Of a stretch of DNA of 64,000 nucleotides, positions 32,473 through 41,256 are shown piece after piece. This stretch comes from Variovorax sp. dw_308. GTDB lineage: Bacteria; Pseudomonadota; Gammaproteobacteria; Burkholderiales; Burkholderiaceae_C. Numbering within the stretch: the stretch's first letter is position 1; each line of letters begins with the position of its first letter. The translations under genes and the position numbers were made by a program. The stretch is taken from positions 62,001-126,000 of the forward strand of contig NZ_JAATOM010000021.1 of NCBI RefSeq assembly GCF_019207085.1. The letters are read 5' to 3'. Below the pieces are notes generated by a model. The model was not told the DNA's origin. It made no database searches and saw only the letters and a program-made list of their open reading frames with translations.

Positions 32473-33717
32473 TCATCGATAGCTGCGCGCGTCCTCGATC
32501 ACCTTGCCATCGTTCGGCAGGCTGCCCGCCGGCACGCAGACCACTTCGCTGCGCAACTTGGTCACATCGCGCACCGCGTCGGCAATGCGCTCGCACAGGC
32601 CCGCGGTTTCAGGCGCCTCGACCTTCAGCGTCATGCGGTCCTGCGCCATCTCGCCTTCTACGACGAGGCGTGCGCGGACGATTTCGGCAAAACGCTTTGT
32701 CACCTCGGCCACCTGCCCGGGGTGTACGAACATGCCGCGCACTTTTGTAGTCTGGTCGGCCCGGCCGAGCCAGCCCTTGATGCGGGTGTTCGTCCGGCCG
32801 GTCGGGCATGGCCCGGCCAACACCGCCGACAGGTCGCCGGTGCCGAAGCGCACCAGCGGATAGTCGCGATTGAAAGTGGTCACCACGACTTCGCCCACCT
32901 CGCCGTCCGGCACCGGGTCACCCGTGCCGGGCCGCACGATCTCCAGCAGCACGCCTTCATCGAGCACCAGGCCTTCATGCGCGCGGGTCTCGTAGGCGAT
33001 GAGACCCAAGTCCGCGGTCGCGTAGCTTTGCACGGCGCCGATGCCGCGCTCGGCCAGCCAGTCGCGCAGGCTGGGCGGGAAGGCTTCGCCGGAGACCATC
33101 GCCTTGGTCACGCTGGGCAGCTTGATGTCGAGCGACTCGGCCTTCTCGACCAGGATCTTCAGGAAGCTCGGCGTGCCGACATAGCCGTCGGGCTTCAGCT
33201 CGATCATCGCTTCGAGCTGCTGCTCAGTCTGGCCAGTGCCGCCGGGGAACACGGTGCAACCCAATGCATGCGCGCCGTTCTCGAGGATCGCGCCGGCCGG
33301 GGTCATGTGGTAGCTGAAGCTGTTGTGGATCAGCTCGCCGCTACGAAAGCCCGCCGCGTACAACGAGCGCGCGGTGCGCCAGTAGTCGATGGCCGTGCCC
33401 TCGGGCTCGTAGATGGTGCCGGGGCTTGCGAACACGCGCCGCATGGCCGGGCCGCGCACGATGGCGCTGAAGCCGCCAAGCGGGTCTGTCGCGCGCTGCG
33501 CCTTCTGGCGTTCCAGCAACTCCGACTTGCGCGTGACCGGCAGCTTGGCCAATGCCTCGCGGCTGCGCACCGCGTTCGCATCCACGTCCTTCAGGATCTG
33601 CGCGAAGGCCGGCGCCGCGGACTGCGCATGCGCCACCTGCCGGGGCAGGGCCATGAGCAGGTCGGCCTCGCGTTGCGCGGGGTCGCGCAGTTCCAGTGCG
33701 TCGTAGAAATCCGTCAT
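32473..33717 (-). CDS. Phenylacetate-CoA-ligase-like AMP-binding enzyme
   Basis: 414 residues. The start at 33717 shares ATGA with the LivF stop. PaaK-type blocks are visible: the substrate-side FSYHMTPAGAILENGAHALGCTVFPGGTGQTEQQL, the VGTPSFLKIL region and a C-terminal domain with RFGTGDLSAV and GWLGRADQTTKVRGMFVHPGQV. It should form an adenylate and a CoA thioester of an aromatic or similar acid. It lacks a standard N-terminal loop of FadD-like ligases, as PaaK does. Last gene of the first HAAT importer operon; its substrate is presumably what the importer takes up. Confidence 0.87.
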   Translation of the reverse strand: MTDFYDALELRDPAQREADLLMALPRQVAHAQSAAPAFAQILKDVDANAVRSREALAKLPVTRKSELLERQKAQRATDPLGGFSAIVRGPAMRRVFASPGTIYEPEGTAIDYWRTARSLYAAGFRSGELIHNSFSYHMTPAGAILENGAHALGCTVFPGGTGQTEQQLEAMIELKPDGYVGTPSFLKILVEKAESLDIKLPSVTKAMVSGEAFPPSLRDWLAERGIGAVQSYATADLGLIAYETRAHEGLVLDEGVLLEIVRPGTGDPVPDGEVGEVVVTTFNRDYPLVRFGTGDLSAVLAGPCPTGRTNTRIKGWLGRADQTTKVRGMFVHPGQVAEVTKRFAEIVRARLVVEGEMAQDRMTLKVEAPETAGLCERIADAVRDVTKLRSEVVCVPAGSLPNDGKVIEDARSYR

Positions 33718-34526
33718 GCCAGCCACCGTTTCCTGCGCTTGTAGCTCTTCACGTCGCGGAAGCTCTTGCGCTCCGCGCCGCCGACGCCGAGGTAGAACTC
33801 CTTGACATCCTCATTGTTCGCCAGGTCGCCGGCCTTGCCGTCCATCACGATGCGGCCGCTTTCCAGGATGTAGCCGTAGTCGGCGTAGCGCAGAGCCATG
33901 TTGGTGTTCTGCTCGGCGAGCAGGAAGGTCACGCGCTCCTTGTCGTTCAGGTCCTTCACGATGCCGAAGACCTCGTCGACGATCTGCGGCGCGAGGCCCA
34001 TCGACGGCTCGTCGAGCAGCACCATGCTCGGGTTGGCCATCAGTGCGCGGCCGATGGCGCACATCTGCTGCTCGCCACCGGAGGTGTACGCGGCCTGCGA
34101 CGTGCGCCGCGTCTTCAGCCGCGGGAAGTAGGCGTAGACCTTCTCCAGCGTCGCCGCGATCGCGGCCTTGCCGTCGCTGCGCGTGTAGGCGCCGGTCATG
34201 AGGTTCTCCTCGATGGTGAGGTGCGCGAAGCAGTGCCGCCCCTCCATCACCTGCACCAGCCCGCGCCGCACCAGCTCGGCCGGCGTGAGCGCCTCGATGC
34301 GCTCGCCGCGCAGCTCGATCGTGCCCTTGGTCACCGCGCCACGCTCGCCGGCGAGCAGGTTGCTCACGGCGCGCAGCGTGGTCGTCTTGCCCGCGCCGTT
34401 GCCGCCGAGCAGCGCCACGATGCCGCCCTCGGGCACCGTGAGCGACACGCCCTTGAGCACGAGGATCACGTGGTTGTAGATGACCTCGATGCCGTTGACA
34501 TCGAGCAGGGGCTTGGCCGGCTGCAT
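33714..34526 (-). CDS. HAAT ABC transporter ATP-binding protein (LivF type)
   Basis: 270 residues. Walker A GGNGAGKTTTL, signature YTSGGEQQMCAIGRALM, Walker B MVLLDEPSMGLAPQIVDEVF. LivF-type spacing and the C-terminal end YLGVGGAERKSFRDVK place it. Start 34526; the binding-protein stop is 8 bp upstream. It powers import together with LivG at 38262-39044. The ligand is likely not a classical branched-chain amino acid given the linked ligase genes. Confidence 0.9.
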   Translation of the reverse strand: MQPAKPLLDVNGIEVIYNHVILVLKGVSLTVPEGGIVALLGGNGAGKTTTLRAVSNLLAGERGAVTKGTIELRGERIEALTPAELVRRGLVQVMEGRHCFAHLTIEENLMTGAYTRSDGKAAIAATLEKVYAYFPRLKTRRTSQAAYTSGGEQQMCAIGRALMANPSMVLLDEPSMGLAPQIVDEVFGIVKDLNDKERVTFLLAEQNTNMALRYADYGYILESGRIVMDGKAGDLANNEDVKEFYLGVGGAERKSFRDVKSYKRRKRWLA

Positions 34527-34534
34527 GGAGGACT

Positions 34535-35854
34535 TCAGCTGCAGCTGCGCGGCTTGACGTTCTTGTCCTTGGCGTACTTGGCGGCGTATTCCTTGATCAT
34601 GGGATCGATATGCGTCTTGTCCGACTGGTACCAGTCCGACTTGATCTCCCACTTGGAGCCGTTCCACTGCGCGATGCGCGCCCAGTCGTTGCCCATGTGG
34701 TTGGTGCAGGAGGTCTTCACCGGCCGCATGATCTCGCCGAAGCCCAGCGCCTTGAGCTTGTCCGTCGTGAGGTCGAGGTTCTCGAAGCCCCAGCGGACCT
34801 GTTCCGGCGTGAGCGACTTGCCCTTGCCGAACTTGTCTTGCGCGGCGCGAATGGCCTCCACCTGCAGCATCGAGATCATCAACCCGCGCGTGTACGCAAT
34901 CGACGCGGCGTCCGACGCCGAGCCGGTGCCCTGGCCCTTGTCGTAGACGTACTTCTTCAGCTCGTCCTGAACCTTGTCCTTGGCCGCGCTGTTGTGCAGC
35001 GTGATGGCGTTGTAGCCCTTGGCGCCATCGCCGATGTCCTTCACATCGCTCTCGGAGCCGGCCCACCAGATCGCATAGATCTTGTCGCGCGGAAAGCCGC
35101 TGGCCTGCGCCTCGCGAATGCCGGCAGGCACCATGACGCCGGCCGCCCAGAAGAGCACGTAGTCAGGCTTGGCCTGGCGGATCTGAAGCCAGGTCGACTT
35201 CTGCTCGACACCGGGTGGCGTCACGGGCAGCAGCGACAACTCGAAGCCTTCCGCCTCCGCGCGCTTCTGCAGCAGCGGGATCGGCTCCTTGCCATACGGC
35301 GAGTCGTGGTACACGAGCGCGATCTTCTTGCCCTTCAGGCTGCCTTTTTCCTTCTTCGCGATGTCTTGCAGCATCACGTCGGCGGCCGTCCAGTAGGTGC
35401 CGAGCAGCGGGAAGTTCCACTCGAACACCGTGCCGTCGACAGACTGCGACAAGCCATAGCCCGGCGTCTCCACCGTCACCTTGTCGACGAAGGCCTTGTC
35501 AGTCACCGCGAAGGTGATGCCGGTCGATTGCGTGTCGAAGCCGGAGGCGCCCGTGCCCTTGCCCTTGAGGCGCTCGTAGCACTCCACGCCCTTGGCCGCG
35601 TCGTAGGCTGTCTCGCATTCCTCGTACGTGAGCTTCACGCCGTTGACGCCGCCGTCGCGCGCGTTGACGAGCTTCAGGTAGTCCTGCTTGCCATCCGCCC
35701 ATGGGATGCCCAGCGGCGCGAACTGGCCGGTGCGGTAGACCAGCAGCGGGATGAACTGCTCGGCCGCCTGCGCCTGCGCGAGCGTGCTGGCCGTGACCAT
35801 CGACAGCCCGGCAACGGTGAGCGCTGCGGCGCGGGCGAGAGTGCTGAAATGCAT
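34535..35854 (-). CDS. HAAT ABC transporter substrate-binding protein
   Basis: 439 residues. A signal peptide ends TLAQAQA (about residue 29). The mature protein has a two-lobed periplasmic-binding type-I fold with RTGQFAPLGIPWADGKQDYLKLVNARDGGVNGVKLTYEECETAYD and a distinctive glycine-rich early loop. This subtype is often linked to acyl-CoA synthetases in Burkholderiales and binds aromatic or other hydrophobic carboxylates (inference). It is in the middle of the operon instead of at its start, as in other members of this subtype. Confidence 0.88.
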   Translation of the reverse strand: MHFSTLARAAALTVAGLSMVTASTLAQAQAAEQFIPLLVYRTGQFAPLGIPWADGKQDYLKLVNARDGGVNGVKLTYEECETAYDAAKGVECYERLKGKGTGASGFDTQSTGITFAVTDKAFVDKVTVETPGYGLSQSVDGTVFEWNFPLLGTYWTAADVMLQDIAKKEKGSLKGKKIALVYHDSPYGKEPIPLLQKRAEAEGFELSLLPVTPPGVEQKSTWLQIRQAKPDYVLFWAAGVMVPAGIREAQASGFPRDKIYAIWWAGSESDVKDIGDGAKGYNAITLHNSAAKDKVQDELKKYVYDKGQGTGSASDAASIAYTRGLMISMLQVEAIRAAQDKFGKGKSLTPEQVRWGFENLDLTTDKLKALGFGEIMRPVKTSCTNHMGNDWARIAQWNGSKWEIKSDWYQSDKTHIDPMIKEYAAKYAKDKNVKPRSCS

Positions 35855-35900
35855 GTCTTGTCTCCTTGGATTGAACGCTGAACTTTTTGCGGGTGAAAAA

Positions 35901-36965
35901 CTAGTGCGGGAAGGGCCAGAGGCGCAGCTTCTGCCGTGCGGTCGACCACAGGCGCGCGAGGCCATGCGGCTCGACGATCAGGAAGAACACGATCAGGGCG
36001 CCGAAGATCATGTGCTCCAGGTGCGACGCGGTGCCCGTGGAAATCGACAGCCCCAGCCAGTGCGGCACGTAGTTGAGAAACAGCGGCAGCAGCACGACGA
36101 AGCCCGCGCCGAAGAAGCTGCCGGCAATGGAGCCCAGCCCGCCGATGATGATCATGAACAGCAGCTGCAGCGACTTGTCGATGCTGAAGGCCGACGGCTC
36201 CCACGCACCGAGATGCACGAAGCCCCACAGCGCACCGGCCACGCCCACGATGAAGCTGCTCACCGCGAAGGCCGAGAGCTTGGCGTACACCGGCCGGATG
36301 CCGATGACGGCCGCCGCCACGTCCATGTCGCGCATCGCCATCCACTCGCGGCCGATCGCGCCGCGCACCAGGTTCTTGGCCAGCAGTCCGAAGACGACTA
36401 CCAGCGTGAGGCACAGCAGGTACTTGTGCATCGGCGTGCTGAACTCGAAGCCGAGCATCTGCAGCGTGCGCACGCTGACCGAGCCGGAGGACGAATCGTT
36501 GGTGACCCACTTCACGCGGTTGGTGAACCAGTCGACGAAGAACTGCGCGGCCAGCGTTGCCACCGCAAGGTAGAGCCCTCGAATGCGCAGGCTCGGAATG
36601 CCGAACAACACGCCGAACACCGTCGCGCACAAGCCACCGCCGACGAGCGCGACCAGCAATGGCATGCCATCGAAGCGCACCTGCAGGTTGTAGGCCGCGT
36701 ACGCGCCCACCGCCATGAAGGCGCCGGTACCCAGCGAGATCTGCCCGCAATAGCCGACCAGGATGTTGAGCCCGATGGCGGCCAGCGAGAGGATCAGGAA
36801 CGGAATGAAGATCGCGCGGAAGGCGTAGTCGCTCGCGACCATCGGCAGCGCGATGAAGGCGATGGCCGCGAGCACCAGCATCGCCCAGCGATCCTGCGCG
36901 ACCGGGAACAGCGCGAGGTCGGCGCGGTAGCTGCTCTTGAATTGGCCGTTTTCCCGATAGAACAT
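35901..36965 (-). CDS. HAAT ABC transporter permease (LivM type)
   Basis: 354 residues with about nine to ten transmembrane segments. The LivM-type loop AMRDMDVAAAVIGIRPVYAKLSAF, following LVRGAIGREW, contacts the ATPase. Start at 36965 is where the family begins; the frame is open to 37082. With LivH (36979) it forms the membrane channel. The two genes are 13 bp apart. Confidence 0.9.
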   Translation of the reverse strand: MFYRENGQFKSSYRADLALFPVAQDRWAMLVLAAIAFIALPMVASDYAFRAIFIPFLILSLAAIGLNILVGYCGQISLGTGAFMAVGAYAAYNLQVRFDGMPLLVALVGGGLCATVFGVLFGIPSLRIRGLYLAVATLAAQFFVDWFTNRVKWVTNDSSSGSVSVRTLQMLGFEFSTPMHKYLLCLTLVVVFGLLAKNLVRGAIGREWMAMRDMDVAAAVIGIRPVYAKLSAFAVSSFIVGVAGALWGFVHLGAWEPSAFSIDKSLQLLFMIIIGGLGSIAGSFFGAGFVVLLPLFLNYVPHWLGLSISTGTASHLEHMIFGALIVFFLIVEPHGLARLWSTARQKLRLWPFPH

Positions 36966-36978
36966 CGCGTGGTTTCCT

Positions 36979-37908
36979 TCAGACCCGGTCGATGATCTTG
37001 TCACCGAACAAACCCTGCGGTCGCACCAGCAAGACGGCCAGCGCGAGCACGTAGGCAAACCAGTTCTCGATGCCGCCGCCAAGGTAGGGGCCGAGGTAGA
37101 TCTCCGACAGTTTCTCGCCCACGCCGATGATCAGTCCGCCCAGAATCGCGCCCGGCACCGAGGTCAGCCCACCGAGGATCACCACCGGAAAGGCCTTCAG
37201 CGCCACCAGCGAGATGGAGTACTGCACGCCCAGCTTGCTGCCCCAGATCACGCCCGCGACAAGTGCGACAAAGCCGCCGATCGACCAGACGATGACCCAG
37301 ATGCGCGCCAGCGGAATGCCGATCGATTGCGCGGCCTGGTGGTCATCGGCCACTGCTCGCAAAGCACGGCCGGTGGCGGTCTTCTGGAAGAACAGCGTGA
37401 GCATCGTCACCAGCGCCGCCGCGAGCACCGCAGCATAGAGGTCTTCCTTGCTCAGCAGCAGGCCGCCTTCGAACACGTTCTCCAGCACGAGCATCGGGTC
37501 CTTCGGCATGCCGATGTCGATCTTGTAGGTGGCGCTGCCGAAGAGAAGCTGGCCGGCGCTGTCGAGGATGTTCGCGATGCCCAGCGTGGCCATGAGCAAC
37601 GTGATGCCCTCCTGGTTGACGAGGTGCCGCAGCGCGAGCCGTTCGATCAACCAGGCCACGACGACCATGCACAGCGCCGCGACGATGAAGGCCAGCAGGT
37701 TCGCGAGCAACGCGCTCTGGAACCCGAACCATTGCGGAAGCCACTCGGCAAAGCGTGCCATCGCCAGCGCCGCGAAGAGCACCATCGCGCCCTGCGCGAA
37801 GTTGAAGACGCCCGAGGCCTTGAAGATCAGCACGAAGCCCAGTGCGACCAGCGCATAAAGCATCCCGGCCATGAGGCCGCCGAACAGGGTTTCGAGGAAG
37901 AAGCCCAC
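36979..37908 (-). CDS. HAAT ABC transporter permease (LivH type)
   Basis: 309 residues, about eight transmembrane helices. The conserved cytoplasmic loop ATGRALRAVADDHQAAQSIGIPLARI binds the ATPase, and FNFAQGAMVLFAALA and the end LLVRPQGLFGDKIIDRV are hallmarks of LivH. A 353-bp spacer with a large inverted repeat lies between it and the upstream LivG gene. Confidence 0.91.
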   Translation of the reverse strand: MGFFLETLFGGLMAGMLYALVALGFVLIFKASGVFNFAQGAMVLFAALAMARFAEWLPQWFGFQSALLANLLAFIVAALCMVVVAWLIERLALRHLVNQEGITLLMATLGIANILDSAGQLLFGSATYKIDIGMPKDPMLVLENVFEGGLLLSKEDLYAAVLAAALVTMLTLFFQKTATGRALRAVADDHQAAQSIGIPLARIWVIVWSIGGFVALVAGVIWGSKLGVQYSISLVALKAFPVVILGGLTSVPGAILGGLIIGVGEKLSEIYLGPYLGGGIENWFAYVLALAVLLVRPQGLFGDKIIDRV

Positions 37909-37948
37909 GTCAGTGGCCGCCTGCCGGATGGGACTTGGATGGGGGCGT

Positions 37949-38159
37949 GTGCCGAGGACACCGGGTATCTCCCTCCGCGAATGTCCCCCGGCCTGCGGCC
38001 TCCTCCTTTATTTCGCTGCGGGAGACACCCGATGCCCTCGGCACAGGGCAAGCCGCGTCGTGCCGGCCGATCGACCGCTGCGCGTCTGGATCACGTCGAT
38101 GGTGTGCTCTGCGCAGCGAAATAAAGGAGGAGGCCGAAGGCCGGGGGACATTCGCGGAG
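37949..38159. repeat. Composite inverted repeat (family D) between livG- and livH-type genes
   Basis: Two arms of 48 bp (37973-38020 and 38112-38159) are inverted copies with one mismatch: CTCCGCGAATGTCCCCCGG... and its complement. A second pair, 37949-37972 and 38021-38044, is also inverted, with the first arm of the long pair between them, giving an A-B-A'-...-B' order. It sits in a 353-bp gap inside an operon, with no gene. Flanking bases 37909-37948 and 38160-38261 show no clear gene or terminator. Confidence 0.8.
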
Positions 38160-38261
38160 CAGAGTACGCCGTCGGCGTGATCCCGCCCCAGCCCCTGCGT
38201 CGGCACCCGATCCGCTGTCCGGGACAGCAACGAACGTCGCGCGCGTGAAGGTCGTTTCATG

Positions 38262-39044
38262 TCAGTGTTCCGTCCCGAGGTAGGCCCGGATCACTTCCGG
38301 ATTGGCCCGCACTTCATCCGGCGTGCCGTCGCCGATCTTCTTGCCGTAGTCCAGCACTACCACGCGGTCCGAGATGTCCATCACCACGCCCATGTCGTGC
38401 TCGATCAGCACGATGGTCGCGCCGAACTCGTCGTTCACGTCGAGGATGAAGCGGCTCATGTCCTGCTTCTCTTCCACGTTCATGCCGGCCATCGGCTCGT
38501 CCAGCAGCAGCACCTGCGGCTCCATCGCCAGCGCGCGGCCGAGGTCGACGCGCTTCTGCAGGCCGTAGGGCAGGCGGCCGACGGGCGTCTTGCGGTGCGC
38601 CTGGATTTCCAGGAAGTCGATGATGTGCTCGACGAACTCGCGATGCTGCAGTTCCTCGCGCTCCGCCGGCCCCCAACGCAAAGCCTGCGCGAGCAGCCCG
38701 CATTTCATCTTGAGGTTGCGCCCGGACATGATGTTGTCGAGCACGCTCATGCCCTTGAACAGCGCCAGGTTCTGGAAGGTCCGCGCCACGCCCATCTCGG
38801 CCACCTGGCGCGAGTTCATGTGCTTGAAGGTCTTGCCGCGAAAGGTGATGCTGCCGTGCTGCGGCTGGTACACGCCGTTGATGCAGTTGAGCATCGAGCT
38901 CTTGCCCGCGCCGTTCGGCCCGATGATGGCCCGCACCTCGTGCTCGCGCACGTCGAAGCTGATGTCCGTCAGCGCCTTCACGCCGCCGAAGCCGAGGCTG
39001 ATGTTCTGGACGTCGAGGATGACGTCGCCGGTCTTCCTAGCCAT
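38262..39044 (-). CDS. HAAT ABC transporter ATP-binding protein (LivG type)
   Basis: 260 residues. Walker A IGPNGAGKSSMLN, signature LPYGLQKRVDLGRALA, Walker B LLLDEPMAGMNVEE, and the switch His in LIEHDMGVVM. LivG-specific long insert (residues about 100-150) is visible. It pairs with LivF at 33714-34526. The upstream acyl-CoA synthetase gene ends 160 bp away, with family B repeat copy 3 in the gap. Confidence 0.91.
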   Translation of the reverse strand: MARKTGDVILDVQNISLGFGGVKALTDISFDVREHEVRAIIGPNGAGKSSMLNCINGVYQPQHGSITFRGKTFKHMNSRQVAEMGVARTFQNLALFKGMSVLDNIMSGRNLKMKCGLLAQALRWGPAEREELQHREFVEHIIDFLEIQAHRKTPVGRLPYGLQKRVDLGRALAMEPQVLLLDEPMAGMNVEEKQDMSRFILDVNDEFGATIVLIEHDMGVVMDISDRVVVLDYGKKIGDGTPDEVRANPEVIRAYLGTEH

Positions 39045-39057
39045 GGACGGGCTCCAG

Positions 39058-39202
39058 GAATGCGGACTTGACCGTACGCGAAGGACGCGAAGATACGCGA
39101 AGGACGCGAAAGAAAACCAAAGAAGCTTCGAAGAAATTTCCCTGGAAGTTCTTTCGCGTCCTTCGCGAAACCTTCGCGTCCTCTGCGTCCGGAAGTTCGT
39201 GT
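39058..39202. repeat. Dispersed hairpin repeat, family B, copy 3
   Basis: It begins with the same GCGGACTTGACCGTACGCGAAGGACGCG block as copy 1 (23460) and ends with CTTTCGCGTCCTTCGCGAAACC, forming a hairpin with an A-rich centre. It lies between the acyl-CoA synthetase stop (39204) and the LivG start (39044), so again inside an operon. Confidence 0.78.
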
Positions 39203-39203
39203 T

Positions 39204-41195
39204 TCATGCAGCCTCCCTCACAGCCGCATACCGCTTCGCCTCGACGATCTTCAACGTCGCGTTGACAACGCCCGTGCGTCCATCCTCGAACTTCACTTGC
39301 GTCTCGATGAACTGCTCCGTCCTGCCGCCATATAGCGCGTCGACCAGCACCGCGTACTTCTCCGCCACGAAGCCGCGCCGCACCTTGCGTGTGCGGGTCA
39401 TCTCGTCGTCGTCCGGGTCCAGTTCCTTGTGCAGCACCATGAAGCGCGCGACCTGCGTGTCGGCCATGCCTTCCTCGGCGGCGAGGTCGGCGTTGACCTT
39501 GGCGATGCAGTCGGCCACCAGCGCCAGCACCTCGGGCTTGCCGGCCAGGTCGACGTAGCCGCCATACGGCAGCCCGCGCCGTTCGGCCCAGTTGCCCACC
39601 GCTTCGAAGTCGATGTTGATGAAGGCACAGACCTCGTCGCGCCCGTTGCCGAAGCACACCGCTTCCTTGATCTGCGGGAAGAACTTCAGCTTGTTCTCGA
39701 TGTAGTTGGGCGCAAAGATCGCGCCGGCCTTCATGCGTCCGACATCCTTCGCGCGGTCGATGATGCGCAGGTGGCCCTCGGCATCCAGCACGCCCGCATC
39801 GCCGGTGTGGAAGTAGCCGTCGGCGTCCAGCACCTCGGCCGTCGCGTCGGGCCGCTTGTAGTACTCCTTGAGCACCGACACGCCGCGCACCAGCACCTCG
39901 CCGTTGTCGGCGATGCGCAGTTCCATGCCCGGCGCGGCGGTGCCCACGGTCTGCAGCTTCACCTTTCCGTCCTGCTGCAGGCAGACATAGGCGCAGGTCT
40001 CGGTCTGGCCGTAGAACTGCTTCAGGTTCACGCCGATCGAGCGATAGAAGCGAAACAGGTCCGGCCCGATCGCCGCGCCGGCCGTGTAGGCCACGCGGAT
40101 GCGGCTCATGCCCAGCACGTTGCGCAGCGGCCCGTAGACCACCGCGTTGCCGATGCCGTACATGAAGCGGTCACCGAACCCGACCGGCGCGCCGTTGAGG
40201 ATGTCGGCGCCCACGCGCTGCGCCAGCGCCATGAACTTCGCATACAGCCAGCGCTTGGGCGCGGCCGCGTCTTCCATGCGGATCGACACGGCCGTGAGCA
40301 GACCTTCGAAGGTGCGTGGCGGGCCGAAGTAGTAGCTCGGCCCGATCTCGCGCATGTCGTTCATCACCGTCTCGGCCGACTCGGGGCAGTTGAGCGTGAA
40401 GCCGCCCACCAGCCACTGCGCGACGGAGAAGAGATGGTCGCCGACCCAGGCCATCGGCAGGTAGCTCATGATGTTGTCGCCGGGGCCGAGCCTGTCGGTG
40501 ACCACGCCGCCATGGCCCGCCGCGATGAAGCTCGCGTGCGTCTGGCACACGCCCTTGGGCCGGCCGGTGGTGCCGGAGGTGTAGAGGATCACCGCCACGT
40601 CGGTGGCCACGCCGCTTGCCACGGCCGCATCGAAGTAGCCGCCGTTCGCGGCGTCGAAGGCGCGGCCCAGTTCGCGCAGCCGCTCGTAGCCGATCACGCC
40701 CGGCTGGTCGTAGTGGCGCAGGCCCTTGGGGTCGTCGTAGACGATGTGGCGCAGGCCCTGGTAGCCGCCTGCACCCTGCAGCTCGCGGCACTCCAGCAGC
40801 TTGTCGACCTGCTCCTGGTCTTCCGCGATGACGAAGTCGATGGCCGCGTCCTGCAGCATGAACACCATCTCGCCGGCCACGGCGTCCTGGTAGAGCGGCA
40901 CCGGCACGCCGCGCAGGCTTTGCGCCGCCACCACGGCCATGTAGAGATGCGGCCGGTTGGCGCCGACGATGGCCAGGTTGTCGAAGGGCCGGAAGCCCAG
41001 GCTCGCCAGCCCGCAGGCGATCTCGCGCACCTCCGTGGCCACGCCGGCCCAGGTCCAGGTCTGCCAGATCCCGAGGTCCTTCTCGCGCACGGCGGGCGCG
41101 TCCGACTGCCTTGCCGCATGCGCGGCCAGCAGGCGCGGAAAGGTGTCGGCGGGGAGGGGAGGCAGGGTCACGTTGCGCCGGATCGTAGGCCGCAC
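39204..41195 (-). CDS. Long-chain acyl-CoA synthetase (AMP-binding)
   Basis: About 663 residues, longer than FadD-like ligases because of an extended C-terminal part. The AMP loop is YTSGTTGRPKGV; FYGQTETCAYV, ADGYFHTGDAGVLDAEGHL and RIIDRAKDVGRMKAG follow; the catalytic Lys region is replaced by RTRKVRRGFVAEKYA, as in long-chain acyl-CoA synthetases of this subtype. No ATG near the family start; a GTG at 41195 is used, with a second GTG at 41171 possible. It is the first gene of the HAAT operon and faces a Crp/Fnr gene across a palindrome. Confidence 0.85.
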   Translation of the reverse strand: MRPTIRRNVTLPPLPADTFPRLLAAHAARQSDAPAVREKDLGIWQTWTWAGVATEVREIACGLASLGFRPFDNLAIVGANRPHLYMAVVAAQSLRGVPVPLYQDAVAGEMVFMLQDAAIDFVIAEDQEQVDKLLECRELQGAGGYQGLRHIVYDDPKGLRHYDQPGVIGYERLRELGRAFDAANGGYFDAAVASGVATDVAVILYTSGTTGRPKGVCQTHASFIAAGHGGVVTDRLGPGDNIMSYLPMAWVGDHLFSVAQWLVGGFTLNCPESAETVMNDMREIGPSYYFGPPRTFEGLLTAVSIRMEDAAAPKRWLYAKFMALAQRVGADILNGAPVGFGDRFMYGIGNAVVYGPLRNVLGMSRIRVAYTAGAAIGPDLFRFYRSIGVNLKQFYGQTETCAYVCLQQDGKVKLQTVGTAAPGMELRIADNGEVLVRGVSVLKEYYKRPDATAEVLDADGYFHTGDAGVLDAEGHLRIIDRAKDVGRMKAGAIFAPNYIENKLKFFPQIKEAVCFGNGRDEVCAFINIDFEAVGNWAERRGLPYGGYVDLAGKPEVLALVADCIAKVNADLAAEEGMADTQVARFMVLHKELDPDDDEMTRTRKVRRGFVAEKYAVLVDALYGGRTEQFIETQVKFEDGRTGVVNATLKIVEAKRYAAVREAA

Positions 41196-41207
41196 TTTGA
41201 CGCCAAC

Positions 41208-41225
41208 TTGTCGTTCGAACGACAA
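41208..41225. promoter_or_regulatory. Perfect 18-bp palindrome, candidate Crp/Fnr-type operator
   Basis: TTGTCGTTCGAACGACAA is its own reverse complement. Read as TGTCG-N6-CGACA it has the spacing of a CRP site (TGTGA-N6-TCACA). It lies 31 bp before the ATG of a Crp/Fnr regulator and 12 bp before the GTG of the divergent acyl-CoA synthetase, so the regulator would bind it to control both genes. Confidence 0.68.
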
Positions 41226-41256
41226 TCCTAGGGACACTACTCCCCGGAGTTTCCCG

